Positions 1 to 4,923 of a stretch of DNA of 7,041 bases are shown piece by piece (positions within the stretch are counted from its first letter, which is position 1; each line of letters opens with the position of its first letter). Source of the DNA: 73-13 sp035555435 (GTDB lineage Bacteria > Actinomycetota > Actinomycetes > Actinomycetales > Microbacteriaceae); the NCBI GenBank assembly GCA_035555435.1, contig DATMGN010000040.1:1-7041 (forward strand), read 5' to 3'. The notes beneath the pieces are model-generated. The model was not told the DNA's origin. It ran no database searches and was given only the letters and a program-made list of their open reading frames with translations. The position numbers were made by a program, and so were the translations under genes.

Positions 1-234
1 GCCGTCGCCGAGCTGGATGGTCGGGGAGGGCGCCTGCGGCGCGGCGGGGCCGAACGCGATCGCGTCGGCGTCCTGCGCCGGCGCCGGCTCGGGTGCGCGC
101 CAGCGTCGCGCGCCCGTGGGTGCGAGCGCGTAGCGGATGCCTTTCCACACGTCGACGCCGCCTCGGGGATCGCCGGCGATCGCGTTCCGCCCGCGAAACA
201 CGCCCGCGGGGCACTGCACGACGACGTCTGGCAT
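1..234 (-). CDS. Type B carboxylesterase, N-terminal fragment
   Basis: This is the first 78 codons of a minus-strand gene that continues past the left edge of the window. It is read from ATG at 234 down to 1 with no stop. Shine-Dalgarno GGAGGT lies 6 bases before the ATG, which supports this start. The translation shows the N-terminal signature of type B carboxylesterases (para-nitrobenzyl esterase, cholinesterase fold): a G-x-F-x-G strand (residues 11-15), then VWKGIRYALAPTGARRWRAP at 29-48, matching the family pattern F-x-G-I-P-Y-A-x-P-P-x-G-x-x-R-F-x-x-P, then FGPAAPQ at 61-67, like the family's A-x-x-F-G-P-x-x-P-Q. Members are usually about 500 residues and hydrolyse carboxylic esters with a Ser-Glu/Asp-His triad. 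The catalytic residues would lie outside the window, so activity and substrate cannot be judged. No signal peptide is seen, so a cytoplasmic enzyme is likely. The palindrome at 276-287 may control it. Confidence 0.85.
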   Translation of the reverse strand, partial: MPDVVVQCPAGVFRGRNAIAGDPRGGVDVWKGIRYALAPTGARRWRAPEPAPAQDADAIAFGPAAPQAPSPTIQLGDG

Positions 235-251
235 GGCGACCTCCGCGGCTC

Positions 252-257
252 ACGATA
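252..257 (-). promoter_or_regulatory. Possible -10 element of the carboxylesterase gene
   Basis: On the minus strand this reads TATCGT, which keeps the T-A-T and final T of the TATAAT consensus. A start about 7 bases downstream would give a leader of roughly 11 bases that just includes the GGAGGT ribosome binding site. No convincing -35 is seen; the expected -35 position falls on the palindrome at 276-287. Weak call. Confidence 0.3.
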
Positions 258-268
258 GTGGTCCAGGG

Positions 269-301
269 GTGCGACACCGTGCACGGTTATCGGGGTCGCA
301 C
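269..301. promoter_or_regulatory. Palindromic operator candidate in divergent intergenic region
   Basis: Positions 276-287 read ACCGTGCACGGT, a perfect 12-base palindrome. It is bracketed by the inverted pair GTGCGAC (269-275) and GTCGCAC (295-301). The element lies between the minus-strand esterase start (234) and the plus-strand start at 334, and covers the place where the esterase -35 should be. Perfect palindromes of this size in such places are typical binding sites for dimeric repressors such as TetR or GntR proteins. No regulator gene is present in the window, so which protein binds is unknown. An RNA hairpin is possible but less likely, because the site lies upstream of both putative transcription starts. 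Confidence 0.4.
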
Positions 302-333
302 ACCCGAGTGCTGAGGACGTGGAGGTCGCCGTC

Positions 334-593
334 GTGACGATCGTCGATGCTGCCCGCCGCGATGCGATCGCGGACTATCGGATCCTCGACGAGTTGGGTG
401 CTGCCGGGGGACGGAGCGGCGGGCCCGGTCGGCGAGATCGGCGCGGCGGGGGCGTCGCGCGGAGTTCTCCGACGTGCACAGCATCTACTTGGCGGATCGT
501 TTCGGCCTGCCGTGGGAGCGGGCGCTCACGTGGGATCCGGCGGTCCTCGACCTCGTCGCCGTGTCGCTCGACCGGTCCGCGGCGACTCGATAG
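334..593 (+). pseudogene. Small frameshifted gene, function unknown
   Basis: A GTG at 334 is preceded by a good Shine-Dalgarno (GGAGGT, 321-326, 7-base spacer) and opens a coding-like stretch, VTIVDAARRDAIADYRILDE, with strong third-position GC. After about 390-398 the coding signal moves to the next frame, reading VLPGDGAAGPVGEIGAAGAS at about 398-457. From about 461 it moves again to the third frame, reading EFSDVHSIYLADRFGLPWER and on to a TAG at 591-593. No frame alone is coding-like throughout, so the gene appears broken by two small indels, unless these are sequencing errors. The YRILD segment weakly recalls the lead-in helix of GAF domains, but nothing after it supports that and no family is recognised. 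Alternatively the last part could be a separate 39-codon gene starting at GTG 474, with GGAG at 461-464. The end overlaps the promoter of the next gene. Confidence 0.42.
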
Positions 594-596
594 GCT
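568..596 (+). promoter_or_regulatory. Promoter of the membrane protein gene at 633
   Basis: TCGACC (568-573) matches four of six bases of the -35 consensus TTGACA. It is followed after exactly 17 bases by TAGGCT (591-596), a TAnnnT -10 element. The predicted start near 603 gives a leader of about 30 bases that contains the AAAGGAG ribosome binding site at 620-626. The -10 element uses the TAG stop codon of the broken gene just upstream. Confidence 0.5.
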
Positions 597-632
597 CGGC
601 GCGTCAGCCCACCGGAGTCAAAGGAGCGCCGC

Positions 633-1001
633 ATGGCACGCACCCGACCGACGGGGGTCACCGTCGTCGCGATCATCGTCCTGATCAGCGGGGTCGTCGG
701 CACGATCGGCGCGGTGCTGCGGCTCATTTCGAGCGGCCCGACGTTCGACTCGATCGCGGGTCTCATCATCGGCATCGTGACGCTGCTCGTCTCGGCGGGT
801 CTGTTCATGGGCAGCCAGATCGCCCGGATTCTCACGACGATCGTGCTCGTGCTGCAGATCGCATCGGCGATCTTCTCGACCGGCGCGATCGGCTTCGGCG
901 ACTGGACGGTCGCCTGGCCGCTCATCTCGGGCGTGCTCGCGCTCGCGGCGCTCATCCTGCTGTACACGAAGCAGGCGAACGCGTACTTCCGCGGCCACTA
1001 G
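633..1001 (+). CDS. Small four-helix integral membrane protein
   Basis: This 122-residue protein starts at ATG 633, with a strong Shine-Dalgarno AAAGGAG (620-626) 6 bases upstream. Four hydrophobic segments are visible: about residues 9-32, 40-60, 63-84 and 93-111. Short polar turns separate them, and the ends are basic (MARTRPTG at the start, YTKQANAYFRGH at the end). The opening R-P-T-G-V-T motif leading into helix 1, and a closing K-x-x-x-A-Y-F, are features I recall from a widespread class of uncharacterised bacterial membrane proteins. No catalytic or transport motif is visible, so no function is assigned. It sits in the cytoplasmic membrane. It has its own promoter and is followed by a weak hairpin and a new promoter, so it is probably transcribed alone. 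Confidence 0.85.
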   Translation: MARTRPTGVTVVAIIVLISGVVGTIGAVLRLISSGPTFDSIAGLIIGIVTLLVSAGLFMGSQIARILTTIVLVLQIASAIFSTGAIGFGDWTVAWPLISGVLALAALILLYTKQANAYFRGH

Positions 1002-1012
1002 GCATCGCCCAG

Positions 1013-1032
1013 GGCGCGTCGCGCGCCGGTTT
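1013..1032 (+). terminator. Weak hairpin, possible terminator after the membrane protein gene
   Basis: GGCGCG (1013-1018) and CGCGCC (1022-1027) form a perfect 6-bp stem with a 3-base loop, starting 12 bases after the stop codon. Only a short TTT (1030-1032) follows, so it is a poor intrinsic terminator by the usual standard, though short U-tracts are common in high-GC actinobacteria. Confidence 0.3.
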
Positions 1033-1033
1033 C

Positions 1034-1039
1034 TAGCAT
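1034..1039 (+). promoter_or_regulatory. TAGCAT -10-like element
   Basis: TAGCAT matches four of six bases of TATAAT and lies 7 bases before an ATG at 1047. This is almost the geometry of the two leaderless starts proposed at 4924 and 5529. No -35 is visible. It may be an extra upstream promoter for the dps operon or for the tiny reading frame at 1047. Confidence 0.25.
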
Positions 1040-1046
1040 CGTCAGC

Positions 1047-1103
1047 ATGACGCGTCAATGGCGTTGTCATCGCTGGCGCTCGTTCCTAGCGTCGATCAGG
1101 TAG
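1047..1103 (+). CDS. Possible 18-codon leader peptide upstream of dps
   Basis: ATG at 1047 opens an 18-codon frame, MTRQWRCHRWRSFLASIR, ending in TAG at 1101-1103. It has no Shine-Dalgarno but follows a TAGCAT -10-like element at about the spacing for leaderless transcription. The peptide is rich in Arg and Trp with one Cys. Leaderless short frames ahead of stress genes are known in actinobacteria. Against it, the better dps promoter (1064-1092) lies inside this frame, so most dps mRNA would not carry it. It may be chance. Confidence 0.2.
   Translation: MTRQWRCHRWRSFLASIR
1064..1092 (+). promoter_or_regulatory. Main promoter of the dps operon
   Basis: TTGTCA (1064-1069) matches five of six bases of TTGACA. 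A 17-base spacer leads to TAGCGT (1087-1092), a TAnnnT -10 element. This is the best -35/-10 pair in the window. Transcription would start near 1099, giving a leader of about 58 bases before dps. The leader contains a GC-rich hairpin (1111-1133) and the ribosome binding site GGAG (1147-1150). Since the next three genes overlap dps and each other, this promoter probably serves all four. Confidence 0.6.
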
Positions 1104-1110
1104 TCGCCGA

Positions 1111-1133
1111 GCGCCGCGTTCGCGGCCCGGCGC
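1111..1133 (+). promoter_or_regulatory. Overlapping hairpins in the dps leader
   Basis: Two stems can form but not together. GCCGC (1113-1117) pairs with GCGGC (1122-1126) around a GTTC loop. GCGCCG (1111-1116) pairs with CGGCGC (1128-1133) around an 11-base loop. They lie 13 bases or more upstream of the dps ribosome binding site. In DNA this GC-rich, hairpins can arise by chance, so a regulatory role is only a suggestion. Confidence 0.25.
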
Positions 1134-1156
1134 GGTAGCCAAGATCGGAGCGACCA

Positions 1157-1741
1157 ATGCCCACCACGACCAAGTCCCGCACCTCGAGCAAGTCCCGTAC
1201 CGCGAGCACGAGCAAGGCCCGAACCAGCGCCGCGTCGTCCGCCACCGGTGCGCTCAAGTCGAAGCGCGAGAACGCCGAGCACGGCTTCATGGCATCGACC
1301 GAGCTCATCGACAATCTGCAGCAGGTGCTCGTCGATCTCATCGAGCTCGCGTCGCAGTCGAAGCAGGCGCACTGGAGCGTCGTCGGTCGCAACTTCCGCG
1401 ACCTGCACCTCCAGCTCGACGAGATCATCGCCGCGACCCGCGGCTTCAGCGACGTCATCGCCGAGCGACTGCGGGCCCTCCACGGCGTGCCGGACGGCCG
1501 CAGCGCGACGGTGGGGTCGACGTCGAGCCTGCCCGCGTATCCCGCGGGCGAGACCGACACGGCGGCGACGGTCGACCTCATCACGGTGCGGCTCGAAGCC
1601 GTCGTCGGCACGATCCGCGACGTCCACGACCAGGTCGACGAGGAGGACCCGACCTCCGCGGATCTGCTGCACGCGATCATCGCGTCGCTCGAGCAGTTCG
1701 CCTGGATGGTCAGCGCCGAGAATCGCACGCCGTCGCGATGA
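1157..1741 (+). CDS. dps: Dps-family ferritin-like DNA-binding protein
   Basis: Dps proteins form 12-subunit shells that oxidise Fe(II) with hydrogen peroxide, store iron and often coat DNA during stress or starvation. The ferroxidase ligands are complete: H72, H84, D88, D99 and E103. Their spacing (12, 4, 11, 4) is that of the Listeria Dps site (H31, H43, D47, D58, E62), and the conserved Trp follows the first His (AHW, 71-73). The four-helix core covers about residues 45-190. A tail of about 40 residues precedes it, rich in Ser/Thr with nine Lys/Arg among the first 37 residues. It contains KSRT repeats and resembles the DNA-binding tails of other Dps proteins. Start ATG 1157 has GGAG 6 bases upstream. 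The stop overlaps the next ATG (ATGA), so the downstream genes are likely translated together with it. The family call is secure; DNA binding is inferred from the tail. Confidence 0.95.
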   Translation: MPTTTKSRTSSKSRTASTSKARTSAASSATGALKSKRENAEHGFMASTELIDNLQQVLVDLIELASQSKQAHWSVVGRNFRDLHLQLDEIIAATRGFSDVIAERLRALHGVPDGRSATVGSTSSLPAYPAGETDTAATVDLITVRLEAVVGTIRDVHDQVDEEDPTSADLLHAIIASLEQFAWMVSAENRTPSR

Positions 1742-2778
1742 ACGCGATGCACGCCGTGCGCGAGACCGCGGCGGCGCCCATCCCAGCCTTGCTCGAGGCG
1801 GTCCCCGAGCTCGTCGGCGACGCACCCGCGGCCCTCGCTTGGGCGGCGAAGGTCGGACGCGCCGCGCCCAAGCCGGGTGCGGGCGACACGGCCGGCCTCT
1901 GGCGCCTCCTCGCCGATGTGGCCGCCCTCGACGTGGGTGTCGCCCGCGTCCTGGAGCCGCACCTCGACGCGCTCGCGATCCTCGACCAGGCGGGCATCGC
2001 GCCGGAGGAGCTCGGTGCCGGCGCCGCGAGCACGTGGGGGGTGTATGCGGCCGAGTCGGCGGGGACGGTGCTGCGCGCGCGACGCGAGGGCGGCCGCTGG
2101 CTGCTCGACGGCGAGAAGCCGTGGTGCTCGCTCGCGCGCGACGTGAGCCACGCGCTCGTCACCGCGCGGCTCGACGACGGGACGCGGGGGCTCTTCGCGG
2201 TCGAGCTGCGCGTCCCGGGCGTGACGCCGCACTCGGGCCCGTGGGCGGCGCGCGGGCTGAACTGGATCGTCAGCGCCCCGGTCGCGTTCGACGGCGTCCG
2301 CGCCGCGCCCGTGGGGCTGCCCGGTTGGTACCTCGAGCGTCCCGGCTTCGCGTGGGGCGGGCTCGGCGTCGCGGCCTGCTGGTACGGCGGCGCCGTCGGG
2401 GTCGCGCGGGCGCTGCTGCGCGGCGAGCCGCCGCGATCCCGCGACCCGCTCACGCTCGCCCACCTCGGCGCGGTCGACACGGCCCTGCACGGCGCGAGCG
2501 CCGCGCTCACGTCGGCGGCCGAGCTCGTCGACGACCCAGCAGTGCCCGCGAGCTCATTGCCACTCCTGGCGGCTCGGACGCGCAGCGTCGTCGTACGCGC
2601 CGCCGAGGAGGTGCTGTCGCATACCGGCCACGCGCTCGGTCCGGCACCGCTCGTGCTCGATGCGGATCACGCGCGGCGCGTCGCAGACCTGGAGCTCTAC
2701 CTCCGCCAGCACCACGCCGAACGCGATGATGCGGCCCTCGGGGCCATGATCCTGGATGGCGGCGGCGAGCCATGGTGA
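1738..2778 (+). CDS. Acyl-CoA dehydrogenase-like flavoprotein
   Basis: This 346-residue protein begins at ATG 1738, overlapping the dps stop by 4 bases. There is no clear Shine-Dalgarno, so translational coupling is likely. ATG 1747 is an alternative start. The middle matches the acyl-CoA dehydrogenase beta-domain: TWGVYAAES (99-107), then RWLLDGEKPWCSLA (120-133), equivalent to the family's G-x-K-x-W-I-T-N region near the flavin, then a helical C-terminal domain (about 205-335). Known members oxidise acyl-CoA thioesters with FAD; relatives such as DszC are flavin monooxygenases. The protein is shorter than typical members (380-400). I do not see the YEG-type segment with the catalytic Glu; the C-terminus instead reads LYLRQHHAERD (320-330). 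Dehydrogenation of an acyl-CoA is therefore not assured. Its place beside the deacetylase-methyltransferase and glycosyltransferase suggests a role in tailoring their product. The family is fairly sure, the substrate unknown. Confidence 0.82.
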   Translation: MNAMHAVRETAAAPIPALLEAVPELVGDAPAALAWAAKVGRAAPKPGAGDTAGLWRLLADVAALDVGVARVLEPHLDALAILDQAGIAPEELGAGAASTWGVYAAESAGTVLRARREGGRWLLDGEKPWCSLARDVSHALVTARLDDGTRGLFAVELRVPGVTPHSGPWAARGLNWIVSAPVAFDGVRAAPVGLPGWYLERPGFAWGGLGVAACWYGGAVGVARALLRGEPPRSRDPLTLAHLGAVDTALHGASAALTSAAELVDDPAVPASSLPLLAARTRSVVVRAAEEVLSHTGHALGPAPLVLDADHARRVADLELYLRQHHAERDDAALGAMILDGGGEPW

Positions 2779-4157
2779 CGTTCACCCACGAGCAAGCGGG
2801 CACGGACGAGCGAGCCTGGGCGGCGGCCGACTGGGCGCGCCTCCCGGCGCTCGATCTCACGGGCGTCGAGCGCGTGCTCGTCGTCGCCGCGCATCCGGAC
2901 GACGAGTCGCTCGGTGCGGGCGGCCTCATCGCGCTCGCCGCGGCGCGGCGCATCCCGGTCCGCATCGTCGTCGCGACGAACGGCGACGCCTCGCACCCGA
3001 GGTCTCCGACCCACACCCCGGCGCGGCTCGCGGAGATCCGCGGCCGCGAGCTGCACGAGGCGGCACGGCTGCTCGGGACCGGGATCGGGGTGCGCCAGCT
3101 CGGGCTGCCCGACGGTGCGCTCGCCGGTGCCGAGGACACCCTCCGCGCGGACCTCACGGCGACGCTCCGGGAGCTCGGCGGTCCCGGCACACTCGTCGTC
3201 GCGCCGTGGCAGCACGATGGCCACGCCGACCACGACGCGGCGGGTCGCGCGGCGTCCGATGCCGCGCTCGCCGCCGGTGCCCGGCTCATCGAGTACCCCG
3301 TGTGGCTCTGGCACTGGGCGAGTCCGCCCTCCGACGCCGTGCCGTGGGCGCGGATGGCCCGGCTCGAGCTGTCCCGCGAGGTGCGCGCGGCCAAGCGCGC
3401 CGCGATCCGCACGCACACGAGCCAGGTCGCGCCGCTCTCGCCCGCGGAGGGCGACGAGGTGCTCCTCACGCCCGAGTTCCTTGCCCACTTCGACCGCTCG
3501 TTCGAGGTCTACGTCGCGGATGACGCACATGCGGATCGGGCGCAGACGCCCGGCGCGAGCCTCGACCTCGCATACTTCGACGAGTTCTATGAGGCGGGCC
3601 CCGACCCCTGGGGATACGAGACGCGCTGGTACGAGCAGCGCAAGCGCGACGTCACGCTCGCCGCCCTCCCGCGCCCGCGCTATCGCCGCGCCCTCGAGCT
3701 CGGCTGCTCGATCGGCGTGCTCACGCAAGCACTCGCGGGGCGGTGCGACGAGATCCTCGGGGTCGACGTCGCCGACGCACCATTGCGCAGGGCGCGGGAG
3801 CGGCTCTCGGGGCGTAGCGACATCGCGTTCTCCCAGTACGCGCTGCCGTACGAATGGCCGGAGGGACGCTTCGACCTCATCGTCATGTCGGAGGTCGGGT
3901 ACTACTGGGATGCCCCCGACCTCGACGCGGCGATCACGCAGATCCTCGCCTCGCTCACGCCCGACGGCGTGCTCGTGGCGTGTCACTGGCGACACCCCGT
4001 CGCCGACTATCCCCGCAGCGGCGATGCCGTGCACGCGCAGCTCGCGCTCGCCCACGGCCTCGTGCGCACCGTGCATCACCTGGAGGAGGACTTCGTGCTC
4101 GAGATCTACCGCCGGCCACCGGGATCGTCCGTCGCGCGCGAGACGGGGCTCGTCTGA
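2772..4157 (+). CDS. Bifunctional PIG-L deacetylase / SAM-dependent methyltransferase
   Basis: This 461-residue fusion has two enzymes. Residues about 33-248 are a PIG-L/LmbE domain, a zinc-dependent N-acetylglucosamine de-N-acetylase fold. AHPDDE (40-45) supplies H41 and D44, HADH (151-154) supplies H154 as the third zinc ligand, and the first Asp (D43) is the usual general base. Residues about 265-447 are a class I methyltransferase of NodS type. They open with FDEFYEAGPDPWGYETRWYE (269-288), carry the SAM-binding loop ELGCSIG (309-315) and an acidic strand end (VDV, 331-333), then SEVGYY (373-378) and ACHWRHPV (403-410). NodS N-methylates a deacetylated glucosamine in Nod factors, so deacetylation followed by N-methylation of the same amino sugar is a natural reading, but it is inference. 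There is no signal peptide, so it is cytosolic. The ATG at 2772 overlaps the upstream stop by 7 bases; GTG 2775 is an alternative start. The downstream gene begins on its stop codon. Confidence 0.92.
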   Translation: MVTFTHEQAGTDERAWAAADWARLPALDLTGVERVLVVAAHPDDESLGAGGLIALAAARRIPVRIVVATNGDASHPRSPTHTPARLAEIRGRELHEAARLLGTGIGVRQLGLPDGALAGAEDTLRADLTATLRELGGPGTLVVAPWQHDGHADHDAAGRAASDAALAAGARLIEYPVWLWHWASPPSDAVPWARMARLELSREVRAAKRAAIRTHTSQVAPLSPAEGDEVLLTPEFLAHFDRSFEVYVADDAHADRAQTPGASLDLAYFDEFYEAGPDPWGYETRWYEQRKRDVTLAALPRPRYRRALELGCSIGVLTQALAGRCDEILGVDVADAPLRRARERLSGRSDIAFSQYALPYEWPEGRFDLIVMSEVGYYWDAPDLDAAITQILASLTPDGVLVACHWRHPVADYPRSGDAVHAQLALAHGLVRTVHHLEEDFVLEIYRRPPGSSVARETGLV

Positions 4158-4861
4158 TGCCGCGCCCGCCGATCCGCGCGATCGCCGTCGTCGTGCCGAT
4201 CCGCGACGAGGAGGCGCTGCTGGAGCGGTGCATCCTCGGCATCGAGGGCGCTGCCGCATGGCTCGCCGACCGCGTCGCGCCCGAGGTGCGCGTCGTGCCC
4301 GTGCTCGCGCTCGACTCGTGTCAGGACGGCTCCGGTGCGATCGCCGAGCGGTCGAGCGCCGAGGTCCTCGAGATCGACGTCGGCAATGTCGGCCTCGCCC
4401 GCGCGGCCGGCGTGCTGCGGGGACTCGCGCTGCTCGAGCCCGTCCCGCGCGAGGAGATCTGGATCGCGAACACGGATGCCGACTCGTTCGTCCCGCGCGA
4501 TTGGCTCGCGCAGCAGCTCGCGCTCGCGGATGCCGGCTGGGACGTGGTCCTCGGGCGCGTCCAGCCCGACCTCGCGGATCTCCCCGAGGAGCTGCACGGC
4601 AGCGCGGCGGCGGCGGTCGTGCGGACGGGGGAGCCGATCTACGGGGCGAACCTCGGGGTGCGCGCGTCGAGCTACGTCGCTGCGGGCGGCTTCCCTGCCG
4701 CGAGGGAGCACGAGGACCAGCGGCTCGTGGCCGCGCTGCGACGCGCCGGTGCGCGAGTGACGGCGTCGATCGCGACCCCGGTGCTCACTTCGGGTCGGGT
4801 CGAGGGTCGGACCCCTGGCGGCTACGCGGGGTACCTGCGTGACGCGCTCGCGGGCGCGTAA
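4157..4861 (+). CDS. Family 2 (GT-A) glycosyltransferase
   Basis: This 234-residue protein starts at ATG 4157, sharing one base with the preceding stop (TGATG), which indicates coupled translation. The GT-A fold is visible: IAVVVPIRDEEALLERC (9-25) is the nucleotide-binding first strand, DSCQDGS (53-59) stands where D-D-x-S-x-D-x-S is usual, NTDADS (105-110) is the metal-binding DxD motif, and YGANLGVRASSYVAAGGF (162-179) with EHEDQRL (184-190) is the acceptor region with the likely catalytic acidic residue. The C-terminal SGRVEGRTPGGYAGYL (212-227) resembles a conserved tail I recall in glycosyltransferases encoded beside PIG-L/NodS proteins. Such enzymes move a sugar from a nucleotide-sugar to an acceptor. 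No membrane segment is present, so it is soluble and small for the family. Donor and acceptor are unknown. It ends the dps operon. Confidence 0.88.
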   Translation: MPRPPIRAIAVVVPIRDEEALLERCILGIEGAAAWLADRVAPEVRVVPVLALDSCQDGSGAIAERSSAEVLEIDVGNVGLARAAGVLRGLALLEPVPREEIWIANTDADSFVPRDWLAQQLALADAGWDVVLGRVQPDLADLPEELHGSAAAAVVRTGEPIYGANLGVRASSYVAAGGFPAAREHEDQRLVAALRRAGARVTASIATPVLTSGRVEGRTPGGYAGYLRDALAGA

Positions 4862-4864
4862 GCG

Positions 4865-4888
4865 CTCGCGCGAGGGGAGTCAAGCCCC
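4865..4888 (+). terminator. Weak hairpins downstream of the glycosyltransferase gene
   Basis: CTCGCGCGAG (4865-4874) is a perfect palindrome, followed by GGGG (4874-4877) and CCCC (4885-4888), which can form a 4-bp stem with a 7-base loop. There is no U-tract. Termination here is expected because the operon ends and a new leaderless gene starts at 4924, but the sequence gives only weak support. Confidence 0.2.
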
Positions 4889-4911
4889 GTGCGGTCCAGG
4901 GCGCGCGTCCG

Positions 4912-4917
4912 TAGCGT
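4912..4917 (+). promoter_or_regulatory. -10 element of a leaderless transcript
   Basis: TAGCGT, identical to the dps -10 element, ends 6 bases before the ATG at 4924. RNA polymerase starting at the usual distance would begin exactly on the A of the start codon. No -35 match is visible 16-18 bases upstream. Confidence 0.5.
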
Positions 4918-4923
4918 CGGGGC

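Noticed and set aside
334..398. GAF sensor domain suggested by the YRILD segment
   Set aside because: The motif is only a few residues long, and nothing after it in any frame matches the GAF core.
347..1036. Plus-strand open frame covering the broken gene and the membrane protein in another frame
   Set aside because: Only about 398-457 looks coding in this frame; the rest is a shadow of the membrane protein at 633.
1096..2490. Minus-strand open frame opposite dps and the ACAD-like gene
   Set aside because: The sense strand carries the full Dps ferroxidase site; the antisense product is low-complexity and Arg-rich.
1248..2729. Long plus-strand open frame through dps and the ACAD-like gene, coding an Arg/Ser-rich product
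   Set aside because: It is out of frame with two recognised proteins, its composition is that of a shifted high-GC frame, and it has no family motif.
2697..4259. Minus-strand open frame of 520 codons opposite the fusion gene
   Set aside because: An antisense shadow; the sense strand encodes PIG-L and methyltransferase motifs with correct active-site residues.
2914..4842. Long plus-strand open frame of more than 600 codons across the fusion and glycosyltransferase genes
   Set aside because: Extremely Arg/Ser-rich with no domain; it arises because high-GC DNA has few stops in alternative frames.
4878..4883. Minus-strand TTGACT resembling a -35 element
   Set aside because: The position 17 bases further on reads TACGCG, a poor -10, and no minus-strand gene follows.
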